Positions 1-9,157 of a DNA stretch of 64,000 nt are shown here, in pieces. A program made the translations under genes and the position numbers. Below the pieces are notes generated by a model. The model ran no database searches, was not told the origin of the DNA, and worked only from the letters and a program-made list of their open reading frames with translations. Position 1 is the stretch's first letter. Every line of letters begins with the position of its first letter. Source of the stretch: Burkholderia metallica. Lineage in GTDB: Bacteria; Pseudomonadota; Gammaproteobacteria; Burkholderiales; Burkholderiaceae. The stretch spans positions 30,107-94,106 of the forward strand of contig NZ_CADFDB010000018.1 of NCBI RefSeq assembly GCF_902832845.1, in the 5' to 3' direction.

Positions 1-864
1 GCGCCTTTCCGGGCAGTGCTGTTGCAACTTGCTGCAGACGGCTCCCGGGAAGTCAACCAGGGTATCGGCCAACTGCTGTCCCGGCAGATGCAGGCGGTGG
101 TTGGCGACGCGTGTCGACTCTCCATCGAGGGCAACTATCCGTTCTCGCCCGACAGCAAGCGCGACGTCAGCATCGACGACTTCACCCGTGTGTTCGCGCA
201 AGGAGGCGTGATCGACGATTTCTTCACGAAGACGCTGGCGCCGTTCGTCGACACGGCGGCGAAGCCGTGGCGCTACCGGACGCTGCCCGGCGCGACGGAA
301 CCTGTCCAGGGACCCGATCTGGAGCCGTTCGAGCATGCGAAGGCGATTCGCGACGTCTTCTTCAATGATCCAGGCAATAAGCAGCTTACGTGGAAGGCCG
401 ACATCCGTATTCCCGAACTGGATCCCACGATCACAAGCCTGTCGCTCGACATCGACGGCCAGAGCTCGCTCTACCGGCATGGCCCGGTGGCACCTTTCGC
501 GGTGTCGTGGCCGGGGCCGCGTGGTGGCGTTCACACGGAGATCACCGCCAGTCCTCGCATTCGCCCCGATACGTCGACGATCGTGGCTGACGGACCGTGG
601 GCGCTGATGCGGTTGCTCCGGAAGGGGCAGGTTGTCGAGGCGGCCACGCCCGGCCGTACCCGCGTCGCGTTTGACTTCGATGGTCGCAAGGCGGTGCTTG
701 ACGTTGCGAGCACGGGAAGCGTGGCGAATCCGTTGACGAGCGATGTGCTGAAGACATTCCGCTGCCCAACCTCGATGCCGGTGTTCAACCTGTCCGATAG
801 CGGACCGCCCCCTGGATTGCCGCGCGGCGCGATGCCGGTGATCCCGGCAGGCGTTTCCCAATGA
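1..864 (+). CDS. tssM: TssM (IcmF-like) type VI secretion membrane protein, C-terminal part
   Basis: The reading frame is open from the first base, so only the C-terminal 287 or so residues are in the window. TssM is the large inner-membrane and periplasmic protein of the type VI secretion membrane complex and works with TssL and TssJ. The segment has the typical TssM tail: the run PVQGPDLEPFEHAKAIRDVFF-like region near the middle, followed by the beta-rich end that packs against TssJ, with WPGPRGG and GPWALMRLL motifs. It ends 19 bases before tssL, in the same direction, which fits one operon. An apparent GTG at position 16 is internal and not the true start. Confidence 0.88.
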   Translation, partial: APFRAVLLQLAADGSREVNQGIGQLLSRQMQAVVGDACRLSIEGNYPFSPDSKRDVSIDDFTRVFAQGGVIDDFFTKTLAPFVDTAAKPWRYRTLPGATEPVQGPDLEPFEHAKAIRDVFFNDPGNKQLTWKADIRIPELDPTITSLSLDIDGQSSLYRHGPVAPFAVSWPGPRGGVHTEITASPRIRPDTSTIVADGPWALMRLLRKGQVVEAATPGRTRVAFDFDGRKAVLDVASTGSVANPLTSDVLKTFRCPTSMPVFNLSDSGPPPGLPRGAMPVIPAGVSQ

Positions 865-883
865 ACCGCGAGGAACCTGCACG

Positions 884-2104
884 GTGACGATTTCGACCGC
901 CGATTCGAGAAACCGGGCCGGAGTGCTGGCATCTCCGCCATTTGCAGCGCGCCTGAAGGCTGCGGAGCAAGCGGTCAATCCGATGCTTGAATCCTCACGC
1001 GTCTTGCTGCTTGCTCTGGTGAGCACGCCGGCTGCACTGGACCATGAAGCTGTTGTGCATCGGCGGCAATGGCTGGAACACGAGCTCAGGCTGTTCACGC
1101 GTGTCTGTAACGAACTGAAGCTTCGATCCGAGCACGTGGTCCGCGCGAGTTACTGCCTGTGCGCCGCACTCGATGAAGCAGCGATGCAGACGCGTTGGGG
1201 AAACGGCGAGGTGACGGGGGTTGACTGGCAGTCAAACAGCTTGGCGGTGGCGTTGGGCCACGATCGGCAGGGCGGCGATCGGGTGTTTCGATTGATCGAT
1301 GAGGCGATGGGGAGCCCACGCGAACACCTCGACCTGATCGAACTGTATCAGAACATCCTCGATCTCGGATTCCAGGGGCGCTACCGCTTTGCGAGCGAAG
1401 GCGCGATGCGCTTGTTGAACATCCGTGAACGTGTGCATGACGTCGTGAGGACGAGTGGACTTGGTGTCGTTCGTGAGAGTGAACTTTTCCGACTACCCCG
1501 ACACACGGTGGTTGATCCGTGGGTGCGTCCCGCGCCGGTGTGGCGATCGTCTTGGTGGATTGCTGCCGGGCTGGTCGTTGCGTTGTCGCTGGCGGCGGCG
1601 GGATATGCCGCTGTGGGCCATCGGGTTGGCGGCACGCAGCCCGCTTCGGCGACGTCATCGCTCGATGCGCTGACGGAGCAACTCGGATCGAGCCTGCGCG
1701 ATGAACTTGCTGCCGGAAATGTCGATTTGAGCCGCGATGTAGCGAAGAACGCGCTGACGCTCAGATTCAATGGTATGTATGGGTCCGGCGACGTGACGGT
1801 GGCGCCGTGGTGGGCTTCCATGATGGCTTCGATTGGTCGGGCCATTGCCTCGTCGGCACCAACCGCCCACGTCCGTATCGCCGGCTACACCGACGCCATA
1901 CCGGCGGGTACGACGCGTCAGGGTACCAATCAGGCGCTTTCAGAAGCTCGTGCTCGGCAGGTCGCGCAGATTCTCGTGGCGGCTGGCGTGCCGAACGAGC
2001 GCGTCAGCGTGGCAGGCCAGAGCGATGCCGATCCGCTGGCCGATAACGCCTCGAAGGAAGGACGCGCGAGAAACCGCCGCGTCGAAGTGACCGTATCGAA
2101 TTGA
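884..2104 (+). CDS. tssL: TssL/DotU type VI secretion protein with C-terminal OmpA domain
   Basis: This is a 406-residue protein. The N-terminal 200 residues are a DotU-type cytoplasmic domain, including the CAALDEAAMQTRWG motif. One membrane segment lies near residues 222-245, and the last 110 residues form an OmpA-like peptidoglycan-binding domain (GYTDAIP, NQALSEARA, GRARNRRVEV). TssL forms the inner-membrane core of the type VI secretion system with TssM; variants with an OmpA tail anchor the complex to the cell wall. The start is GTG at 884, chosen because the DotU domain begins shortly after it. It lies 19 bases after tssM and appears to be the last gene of the secretion cluster. Confidence 0.9.
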   Translation: MTISTADSRNRAGVLASPPFAARLKAAEQAVNPMLESSRVLLLALVSTPAALDHEAVVHRRQWLEHELRLFTRVCNELKLRSEHVVRASYCLCAALDEAAMQTRWGNGEVTGVDWQSNSLAVALGHDRQGGDRVFRLIDEAMGSPREHLDLIELYQNILDLGFQGRYRFASEGAMRLLNIRERVHDVVRTSGLGVVRESELFRLPRHTVVDPWVRPAPVWRSSWWIAAGLVVALSLAAAGYAAVGHRVGGTQPASATSSLDALTEQLGSSLRDELAAGNVDLSRDVAKNALTLRFNGMYGSGDVTVAPWWASMMASIGRAIASSAPTAHVRIAGYTDAIPAGTTRQGTNQALSEARARQVAQILVAAGVPNERVSVAGQSDADPLADNASKEGRARNRRVEVTVSN

Positions 2105-2300
2105 TGCAGGAAGCCGCAAGACATATTTCCCGGAGAAGGCCGGAGATGAAGGATGCGCAAGGCAACTGAAATCGCCGAGAATCTGATCTTGCCGCTACGT
2201 CGAGCATCGCCGTTCCCCTGAAAGAATTATGCGATCCGAAGTATCGTGCGTGCCCGCTGCTGCGGGGGAGGGTGTCGGTCGCGCGGCCTGACTTGCCCGA

Positions 2301-2966
2301 CTACGCCTCAAGCACCGCCAGATCCCGCGGCAGCATCCGCTTGAACATTGCGAGGGTCTGCCGCGCCGCCTTCGGCGGCTGCGTGATCGCATGGCGCACG
2401 GCCGCGGCGATCTGGATCATCATCAGTTCGGCGAACGCGCTCCGTTGCACGCATGTCGTGTCGGGCGCCACTTCTCCCAACGCATCCGCGAACAGCGCGG
2501 CCAGAAACTCGCCGTCTGCCCGGTCGAGTTCCTGCAGCGCGCGGTCGGCCTGCGTCGCGCGCCAGATGTCGCGCATCAGCGGCTCGTCGACGAACATCCG
2601 GTAGTAACTGTCCGTGATGCGGGCGAGCGTGTCGTGCAGATCGTCGAGCGTCTTCATCGTGGCCAGATCGTGCCGCACACAGTCGTGCCCGACTGCGTTG
2701 TAGCGCTCCGCGAGCGTGCCGATCACGGCCGCCTTGTCCGGAAAGTACTGGTACAGCGAACCGAACGAGATGCCCGTGCGTTCGACGATGTCGCTCATCC
2801 GGAATGCGTCGCAGCCCTTCTCGATCATCACTTCCGACGCGCACGCGAGGATGCGCTCGAACCGCTCGCGGCTGCGCTGCTGCGTCGGCACGAGTCGCGC
2901 GCGCGCCGGCGCGTCCGCTGCCGCCGCTTCGGGCCCGTCGTTCCGCCCCGATTTTTGTCGGCTCAT
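2301..2966 (-). CDS. TetR/AcrR-family transcriptional regulator
   Basis: This is a 221-residue repressor. The helix-turn-helix sits near residues 30-75 (TQQRSRERFERILACASEVM, then SDIVERTGISFGSLYQYFPDK), the classic TetR layout; the C-terminal half would bind a ligand. It is transcribed divergently from the NmrA-like reductase gene at 3062, with a 95-base gap that holds a near-perfect inverted repeat overlapping a good promoter. Local regulation of the neighbouring reductase and membrane-protein genes is therefore the likely role. The ligand cannot be read from the sequence. Confidence 0.88.
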   Translation of the reverse strand: MSRQKSGRNDGPEAAAADAPARARLVPTQQRSRERFERILACASEVMIEKGCDAFRMSDIVERTGISFGSLYQYFPDKAAVIGTLAERYNAVGHDCVRHDLATMKTLDDLHDTLARITDSYYRMFVDEPLMRDIWRATQADRALQELDRADGEFLAALFADALGEVAPDTTCVQRSAFAELMMIQIAAAVRHAITQPPKAARQTLAMFKRMLPRDLAVLEA

Positions 2967-2983
2967 GCCGCCTCCGGAAAAAC

Positions 2984-3055
2984 TTGACGTCGGTAATGCG
3001 AGAGTCTATCGTGTTTTTGAAAATGCGAGGAACTCTCGTATTTTTGTCAAAGGAG
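2984..3055 (+). promoter_or_regulatory. Promoter and TetR-type operator of the reductase operon
   Basis: A sigma-70-like promoter is visible: TTGACG at 2984-2989, a 17-base spacer and TATCGT at 3007-3012. A 10-base inverted repeat, AAAATGCGAG (3020-3029) and CTCGTATTTT (3035-3044), with one mismatch, lies just downstream. A further half-site AATGCGAGAG (2995-3004) sits in the promoter spacer. The ribosome-binding site AGGAG is at 3051-3055. The layout suits repression by the divergent TetR protein, which is inference. Confidence 0.65.
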
Positions 3056-3061
3056 ACGCTC

Positions 3062-3892
3062 ATGTCGGCACTTCCCATCCTCATCGTCGGCGGTTCGGGC
3101 AAGACGGGCGCCCGTGTCGACGCCCGGCTGCGCGCGCGCGGCCTCGCCACCCGGCCGGTGTCGCGCACGTCGGCCGTCCGCTTCGACTGGACGGCGCCCG
3201 CAACGTGGCCGTCCGCGCTGGAAGGCGTGTCGGCAGCCTACGTGACGTACCAGCCCGACCTGGCCGTCGAAGGCGCGGTGGACGCGATCGCCGCATTCGC
3301 GCGGCTGGCGCGGGAAAGCGGCGTCGAGCGCGTGGTGCTGCTGTCCGGGCGCGGCGAGCCGCGCGCGCAGGCCGCCGAGGCCGCGCTGCAGGCGTCGGGC
3401 GTGGGCTGGGGCGTGGTGCGCGCGAGCTGGTTCAACCAGAATTTCTCCGAGGGCTATCTGGTCGACGGCGTGCTGGCGGGCGTGGTCGCGTTGCCGGCCG
3501 GCGCGGTACGCGAGCCGTTCGTCGATGCGGACGACATCGCGGACGTGGCCGTGGCCGCGCTCACCGATGAGCGGTTCGCGAACCGCGTGATCGAGGTCAC
3601 GGGCCCGCGCGCGCTGACGTTCGCCGAAGCCGTCGGCGAAATCGCGCGGGCCGCCGGCCGGCCGATCGCTTATCGCGAGATTCCGCCCGATGCGTTCGTC
3701 GCGGGGCTGCGCGAGGTCGGCGTGCCGGAGCCGGTCGTCGCGCTGCTCGACGATCTATTCGGCGTGGTGCTCGACGGGCGCAACAGCGCGGTGACGCACG
3801 GCATCGAAGAGACGCTCGGGCGGCCGGCGCGCGATTTCGCGGACTATGCGCGCGAGGTTGCCGCCACCGGCGTATGGCGCGCACGATCATGA
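3062..3892 (+). CDS. NmrA-like NAD(P)-binding protein / NAD(P)H azoreductase-type
   Basis: This is a 276-residue Rossmann-fold protein. It opens with a strand and glycine-rich loop, LPILIVGGSGKTG, and carries NmrA/atypical SDR features (VVRASWFNQNFSEGY, EPFVDADDIADVA, RVIEVTGPRALTFAEA). The start at 3062 is supported by AGGAG six bases upstream; longer frames reach back over the promoter and are not used. Such proteins sense or reduce with NAD(P)H, and the substrate is unknown. The gene overlaps the next one by 19 bases and is divergent from a TetR repressor. Confidence 0.85.
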   Translation: MSALPILIVGGSGKTGARVDARLRARGLATRPVSRTSAVRFDWTAPATWPSALEGVSAAYVTYQPDLAVEGAVDAIAAFARLARESGVERVVLLSGRGEPRAQAAEAALQASGVGWGVVRASWFNQNFSEGYLVDGVLAGVVALPAGAVREPFVDADDIADVAVAALTDERFANRVIEVTGPRALTFAEAVGEIARAAGRPIAYREIPPDAFVAGLREVGVPEPVVALLDDLFGVVLDGRNSAVTHGIEETLGRPARDFADYAREVAATGVWRARS

Positions 3893-4374
3893 TCGCGTTC
3901 GCGAGCGCCGCATTGCTGTGGGGTTCGGCCATCGGTTGCGGGCTGATGGCCGGCGTGTATTTCGCGTTCTCGACGTTCGTGATGACGTCGCTGGGGCGGA
4001 TCGCGCCGCATGCCGGCGTGGCCGCGATGAACGCGATCAACGTCGACATCGTGCGCTCGCCGTTCATGCCGCTGTTCCTCGTCACGACGCTGATGGCGCT
4101 CGCACTGGTCGTGCTCGCGCTGCTCGATCGCGATCAGCCGGGCGCGATGGCGGCACTCGCGGGCGGCGTGCTGTACGTTTTCGGCATGTTCGTGGTGACG
4201 ATGGCCGTCAACGTGCCGCTCAACGATGCGCTCGCCGCGGCCGATCCGTCGACCGCGCACGGCGTGGCGCTGTGGACGCGCTACGTGCACGACTGGACGC
4301 GGTGGAATCATGTGCGCACGGTGGCGTCGGCCGCCGCATGCATATTTTTCATCGCGGGGATCGCGGCGCGGTAG
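3874..4374 (+). CDS. DUF1772 (anthrone-oxygenase-like) membrane protein
   Basis: This is a 166-residue integral membrane protein with about four hydrophobic segments (near residues 7-33, 63-87, 93-117 and 145-165). Conserved features of the DUF1772 family are GVYFAFSTFVM near the start, NVPLN in the middle and W-H near the end (TRWNHVRTVAS). Its start lies inside the end of the reductase gene, so the two are probably translated together. The family is linked to anthrone oxygenases of aromatic polyketide pathways, but the role here is unknown. Confidence 0.82.
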   Translation: MARTIMIAFASAALLWGSAIGCGLMAGVYFAFSTFVMTSLGRIAPHAGVAAMNAINVDIVRSPFMPLFLVTTLMALALVVLALLDRDQPGAMAALAGGVLYVFGMFVVTMAVNVPLNDALAAADPSTAHGVALWTRYVHDWTRWNHVRTVASAAACIFFIAGIAAR

Positions 4375-4382
4375 GGCTGCCG

Positions 4383-5183
4383 CTACGCGTAAAACGCCGA
4401 CGGCGATACGCCGAAATGCCGCTTGAACATCGCTGAGAATGCGCTCTGGCTGCTGTAGCCGTGATCCATCGCGACGGTCAGCACTTTCTCGCCGTGCGCG
4501 AGGCGCTTGAGCGCGAGCAGCAGCCGCGCCTGCTCGCGCCAGCGGCGAAAGCTCAGCCCCGTCTCGCGCCGGAACGCGCGATGCAGCGTGCGGACCGACA
4601 GGCCGAGCAGGTCGCCCCATTCGGCGATCGTGCGCAGGTCGTCGGGCGCGGCGACGAGCGCGTCGCAGATCGTGCGCAGGCGTGGGTCGTGCGGCCACGG
4701 CAGGTACAGCGGCAGCAGCGGCGCGACGGTCACCTCGGCGAGCAGCAGGTGCATCAGGTGATCGTGGCGCGAACCCGGCGCATAGTCGAGCGGGATGTCG
4801 ACCGCGGCGAGGATCAGCTCGCGCAGCAGCGGATGCACTTCCACGACGCAGCTGCGCGCGGGCAGGTGCTCGACCGCGCCCGGCTCGACGAACACGGTGC
4901 GCATCTGCACGTCGCCGCTCATCTGCACCGTATGGTCGAGGCCGGCTTCGAGCCACACGCCGCGCGTCGGCGGCACGACCCACGACGCGCCGTCGGACTG
5001 CACGTGCATCACGCCCTCGATCGCATAGAGAAGCTGCGCGCGGCGGTGGCGGTGCGGCGCGATCGACGTGCCGTGCGCGTACGTCGCCGTCATCGCCGAG
5101 ACGGGCATCGGCGTCGATTCGAAGCGCAGGTGAGCACCGGGCGGGGTGGACTCGAGTGTCCGATTGGCGACAAGTCGTGACAT
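4383..5183 (-). CDS. AraC-family transcriptional regulator with N-terminal cupin
   Basis: This is a 266-residue protein. The N-terminal half is a cupin-like sensor domain (HRHRRAQLLYAIEGVMHV, then GVWLEAGLDHTV). The C-terminal 100 residues hold two AraC helix-turn-helix units (LGLSVRTLHRAFRRETGLSF and AMDHGYSSQSAFSAMFKRHF). It faces away from the EamA exporter gene, with only about 90 bases between starts, and is the likely local regulator of that exporter. Its effector is not evident. Confidence 0.88.
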   Translation of the reverse strand: MSRLVANRTLESTPPGAHLRFESTPMPVSAMTATYAHGTSIAPHRHRRAQLLYAIEGVMHVQSDGASWVVPPTRGVWLEAGLDHTVQMSGDVQMRTVFVEPGAVEHLPARSCVVEVHPLLRELILAAVDIPLDYAPGSRHDHLMHLLLAEVTVAPLLPLYLPWPHDPRLRTICDALVAAPDDLRTIAEWGDLLGLSVRTLHRAFRRETGLSFRRWREQARLLLALKRLAHGEKVLTVAMDHGYSSQSAFSAMFKRHFGVSPSAFYA

Positions 5184-5273
5184 TTTGGCGTGAGACAGGC
5201 AGTTGGACGGGCGGGCACGATGGCGTTCCCATCCACGCCAGATCCCTGTCAGGATATTAATCCGTCAAACGCG

Positions 5274-6182
5274 ATGAACAAGTCTCCTTTTCTGTTTCCC
5301 TTCTGCGCGATCGCGCTGTGGGCCGGCAACGTGGTCGTGTCGAAGCTGTCGGCGTCGACGATCGACCCGTCGGCGATCACCTTCTACCGGCTGCTGCTCG
5401 CCGTCGCGTTGATGAGCGTATTCGCGCTGCGCCCCGCGTGGCGCAATCGCGCGGCGCTCGTCGCGCACCTGCCGAAGCTCGCGGTGCTCGGCTTTCTCGC
5501 GATGGCGCTGTTCCAGAGCCTGTCCTACGAGGCCGCAAAAACGACCAGCGCAACCAACATGGCGATCATCACGGCGCTCGTGCCGCTGATGACGATGCTG
5601 CTCAGCTCGCTGCTGCTCGGCGATCCGCCGGGCGCCGGCATGGTGGGCGGCGGCGGGCTGTCGCTCGCGGGCGTCGTCTACCTGATCGCCGAGGGGCACC
5701 CGGCGACGATCGCCGCGCGCGGCGTGCATGCGGGCGATCTGCTGATGCTGGCCGCGTCGGCCGCGTATGCGCTGTACGGCGTGCTGCTCAAGCGCTGGCG
5801 CATCGGTGCGCTGCCGGCGTGGCAGTCGACCTACGTGCAGGCGCTCGCCGCGCTCGTGTTCATGGTGCCGATGCTGGTGCGTTTGCCCGCGCAGGCGGCG
5901 TGGCCGACGCGAGCGAGCGTGCCGCTGATCCTGTATGCGGGCGTGCTGGCGTCGGTGGTGCTGCCGTATCTGTGGATGCAGGGGGTGCGGCTGCTCGGCC
6001 CGAGCCGCTGCGCGATGTTCATGAACCTGTTGCCGGTGATGACGGCCGGCGGCGCGATCGTGCTGCTCGGCGAATCGTTGCGGCCGTATCACCTGATCGG
6101 CGGCGGGCTCGCGCTCGTCGGCGTGGCGATCGCGCAGCGGTTTCCGTTCCAGGCGAGCGCGTCGCAAGGTGTGCGGCAATGA
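5274..6182 (+). CDS. EamA/DMT-superfamily transporter
   Basis: This is a 302-residue protein with about ten transmembrane segments and two EamA repeats (FPFCAIALWAGNVVVSK at the start; SAAYALYGVLLKRW opening the second half). The family exports amino acids, metabolites or drugs across the inner membrane. The ATG at 5274 is preferred because the first membrane helix begins at once; an in-frame upstream extension of 28 residues is polar and overlaps the regulator's promoter. The ribosome-binding site is weak. The stop overlaps the next gene's ATG (ATGA). Confidence 0.85.
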   Translation: MNKSPFLFPFCAIALWAGNVVVSKLSASTIDPSAITFYRLLLAVALMSVFALRPAWRNRAALVAHLPKLAVLGFLAMALFQSLSYEAAKTTSATNMAIITALVPLMTMLLSSLLLGDPPGAGMVGGGGLSLAGVVYLIAEGHPATIAARGVHAGDLLMLAASAAYALYGVLLKRWRIGALPAWQSTYVQALAALVFMVPMLVRLPAQAAWPTRASVPLILYAGVLASVVLPYLWMQGVRLLGPSRCAMFMNLLPVMTAGGAIVLLGESLRPYHLIGGGLALVGVAIAQRFPFQASASQGVRQ

Positions 6183-7129
6183 GCGGCGATCGCGGCATGC
6201 GGAACCTGATGGCCGCGCTGCCCCACGCGCGCGGGTCCGCGCGTGGGCCGGCGCTCGTGCATCAACTCGAACGGATCGCAACCGCGCTCGAGGCGCTGGC
6301 GGGCACCGGCCGTCCGGCCGTCGTCGATTTCGATGCGGCGATCGCATTTCGCTGGCGCGGCTTCGACGGCGGCCCGCAGGCGACGCCGCTCGAACCGGTC
6401 GCGACCCCCGCGCTCATCGCGTTCGACGCGCTGCGCAACGTCGAGCGTCAGGTGGCGATCGTCGAACGGAACACGCGGCAGTTCGTGCGCGGGCTCGCGG
6501 CGAATCACGTGCTGTTGACCGGCGCGCGCGGCACCGGGAAGTCGTCGATCGTGAAGGCGTGCCTGCATGCGTTCGCGCGGCACGGGCTGCGGCTGATCGA
6601 GGTCGGCAAGGAGCAGTTGGGCGACCTGCCCGCAATCGTCGAGTTGGTGCGCGCGCGGCCCGAACGGTACATCGTGTTCTGCGACGACCTGTCGTTCGAG
6701 GCGGGCGAGACCGGCTACAAGGAACTGAAGACGGTGCTCGACGGCTCGGTCGCGAGCGACCTGTCGAACGTGCTCGTATATGCGACGTCCAATCGCCGCC
6801 ACCTGATGCCCGAGCAGGCGAGCGACAACGCGAACGTGTCGCGCGCGGAGAACGGCGAACTGCATCCGGGCGACGCGGTGGAGGAGAAAATCTCGTTGTC
6901 CGAGCGCTTCGGCATCTGGGTGACGTTTTACGCGTTCACGCAGGACGCGTATCTGGCCGTCGTCGAAAGCCGGCTCGGCGAAGCCGGGTTCGATGCGCAG
7001 CAGATCCGCGCGGCGCGCGAACCGGCGCTGCAGTGGGCGCTGGAACGCGGTGCGCGGTCGGGGCGCATCGCCGCGCAGTTCGTGCGGGATTACGTCGGGC
7101 GGCTGGCGGAAGAGGCGCAGGCGCGCTGA
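6179..7129 (+). CDS. DUF815-type AAA ATPase
   Basis: This is a 316-residue P-loop protein. The Walker A motif is GARGTGKSS near residue 118 and the Walker B-like motif is YIVFCDDLSFE near residue 162, followed by a sensor region (LVYATSNRRHL). This is the DUF815 family of AAA proteins of unknown function. It starts at an ATG overlapping the stop of the EamA gene, so the two are probably translationally coupled. A functional link between ATPase and exporter is not known. Confidence 0.85.
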   Translation: MSGDRGMRNLMAALPHARGSARGPALVHQLERIATALEALAGTGRPAVVDFDAAIAFRWRGFDGGPQATPLEPVATPALIAFDALRNVERQVAIVERNTRQFVRGLAANHVLLTGARGTGKSSIVKACLHAFARHGLRLIEVGKEQLGDLPAIVELVRARPERYIVFCDDLSFEAGETGYKELKTVLDGSVASDLSNVLVYATSNRRHLMPEQASDNANVSRAENGELHPGDAVEEKISLSERFGIWVTFYAFTQDAYLAVVESRLGEAGFDAQQIRAAREPALQWALERGARSGRIAAQFVRDYVGRLAEEAQAR

Positions 7130-7290
7130 ACGCGTTGCGTGTCGGTCTCGGCACGGCCGGCTCGGGTCGGTCGAGGGCGTTGCGTGCGTCCGATTCGGTC
7201 TGATGAACCGACCGCATCCACCGAAACCGCCCGTCGACATGCGTGTTCGCCGTTCAGCGATCGCGTGCGACGTCGAAAGTGAACCACACG

Positions 7291-9027
7291 CTAGGGCGGC
7301 CCCGCGCGTCGCGCCGGTGTGCCCGTCCGCGCACGCAGCAGGCGCTCCATCGCGGCGCGCAGCTTGTCGCTCGGCACCGGCTTGTGCAGCAGCATGAAGC
7401 CGCCGTGCTTCGACCGGCCGGGGCGGCGCGCGGTCGTGTCGCCTGTGATCAGCATCGCCGGAATCGCCGTGTTGTACTCGTCGCGCAGCCGCATGATCGC
7501 GCCGATGCCGTTCTCGTCGCTGTGCAGGTGCAGATCGCAGATCAGCAGGGTCGGGCGCACGTCGTCCGACGCCAGGCGCGCGATGGCCTCGCTCGCCGAC
7601 GCGGCCGCGACGACCCGGTAGCCCCATTGCGCGAGCAGGATCGACATCCCGGTGCGGATGGCCGATTCGTCGTCGATCACGACCACGAGGTGGGCGGCCG
7701 CGGCGGCCGTGTCAACGGTGATCTCGTCGGCGACAGCGGCGGGCGGCAGGACGGTCGCGGGCATGCGCGCCACCTGCAGTTCGAAGCACGAGCCGCGCCC
7801 GGGTTCGGAGCGCAGTGTCAGCGGGCAATCGAGCAGCTCGGCCAGACGCCGCACGATCGCCAGGCCGAGGCCCATTCCCTGTTCGTGCCCGCGGTCGTGG
7901 TGGGACAACTGGTAGTAGTCGTCGAATACGCGGCCTTGCTGGTCGGCCGGGATGCCGCGCCCCGTGTCGATCACCTGCACGCGCACGTGCGTGCGCGTGG
8001 GCCGGCAGCCGACGACGATGCGTCCGGTGTCGGTGTAGCGCACCGCGTTCGACAGCAGGTTGCGTACGATGCGCTCGAGCAGCACCGGATCGGAATCGAT
8101 GACGGCCCTGCTGCGCACGTACGACAGCTGCAATCCCTTCGCGTGCGCATCGACGGCGACGTCGCTGCACACGCGCTCCAGCACCGTGCCGATCGCGAAC
8201 GGCCGGCGATGCACGGGCACGACGCCCGCATCGAGCCGCGAGATGTCGAGGATCGCGGTGAACAGCTCGTCCATCGCGTTGACGGACTCGTTGATGCGCT
8301 CGACGAGCAGCGCGCCGTCGGCAGGCATCTGCACGTGCCGCAACGCGCCGACGAACAGGCTGAGCGCATGGACGGGCTGGCGCAGGTCGTGGCTCGCGGC
8401 CGCGAGAAAGCGCGACTTGACGTGCGCGGCCGCGGTGGCGAGATCCTTCTGCTGCCGGAAGTTTTCCGCGAGCTGGGCGGCGCGCTGGCGCTCGCGTTCA
8501 GCGATGCGCTGCGCGTCGATCAACTGGAGCTGTATTTCGATCTGGTCGCGGAATTCCTCGACGAGCCGGAGGTATCGTTCGGAGTACGCATTCTCCTTGC
8601 AGTCGAGCAGGCAGATCGTGCCGAACGTCGTGCGGTCGGGCCAGTGGATCGGCAGGCCGAGATACGAGACCATGTTGACGCGCAGGTCCGGGTTGTCGCG
8701 CCATTGCGGCGATTGTCGCGCGTCGGGCACGACCAGCGAGCGATCGCTGTCGATCACGGTTTCGCAATAGAGCCCCGAGCCGGACAGTTCGGCCGATTCG
8801 CCCTGATAGAACGGATTGGTTTCGTTGCGGCTGGCCACCACCACCTGGATGTCCTTGCCGACATGACGCATGATCAGCCCGGCCGGGACGCCGACGATTT
8901 CCGCCATCAGATCGACGAGGCGTTGCCATCGCTCGATTACCTCCGCGGCGAGATCGAATGGGCCGTCGTGGCCGGCCGGTGTGTCGGGGGCGGCGCGGCC
9001 GTCCGTGGGGGGAGGCGTGGAGGGCAT
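7291..9027 (-). CDS. GAF-domain hybrid histidine kinase with receiver domain
   Basis: This is a soluble hybrid sensor of about 578 residues. In order it has a GAF domain (residues 30-180), a coiled linker rich in R, E and Q, a HisKA domain with the phosphoacceptor in AAASHDLRQPVHALSLF, a HATPase domain (LLSNAVRYT, DTGRGIP, GMGLGLAIVRRLAEL), and a C-terminal receiver (VVVIDDESAI, LLICDLHLHS, LHKPVPS). There is no membrane segment, so it senses a cytoplasmic cue. The ATG at 9027 is preferred; an in-frame TTG at 9087 would add 20 residues from AT-rich, non-coding-looking DNA. It lies downstream of the response regulator gene on the same strand. Confidence 0.87.
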   Translation of the reverse strand: MPSTPPPTDGRAAPDTPAGHDGPFDLAAEVIERWQRLVDLMAEIVGVPAGLIMRHVGKDIQVVVASRNETNPFYQGESAELSGSGLYCETVIDSDRSLVVPDARQSPQWRDNPDLRVNMVSYLGLPIHWPDRTTFGTICLLDCKENAYSERYLRLVEEFRDQIEIQLQLIDAQRIAERERQRAAQLAENFRQQKDLATAAAHVKSRFLAAASHDLRQPVHALSLFVGALRHVQMPADGALLVERINESVNAMDELFTAILDISRLDAGVVPVHRRPFAIGTVLERVCSDVAVDAHAKGLQLSYVRSRAVIDSDPVLLERIVRNLLSNAVRYTDTGRIVVGCRPTRTHVRVQVIDTGRGIPADQQGRVFDDYYQLSHHDRGHEQGMGLGLAIVRRLAELLDCPLTLRSEPGRGSCFELQVARMPATVLPPAAVADEITVDTAAAAAHLVVVIDDESAIRTGMSILLAQWGYRVVAAASASEAIARLASDDVRPTLLICDLHLHSDENGIGAIMRLRDEYNTAIPAMLITGDTTARRPGRSKHGGFMLLHKPVPSDKLRAAMERLLRARTGTPARRAGPP

Positions 9028-9157
9028 CGACGATCCCGCGGGCGTTGGCGATGCAAAAAATCTAGATGATTTGCGTCGGGTTGGCAATTCGCGGAGGCAC
9101 CTTCCCGTATCGACGGCCGGTTCGACCGGCGTGCCGCGGCCCGATGGCCGGAGGCGC

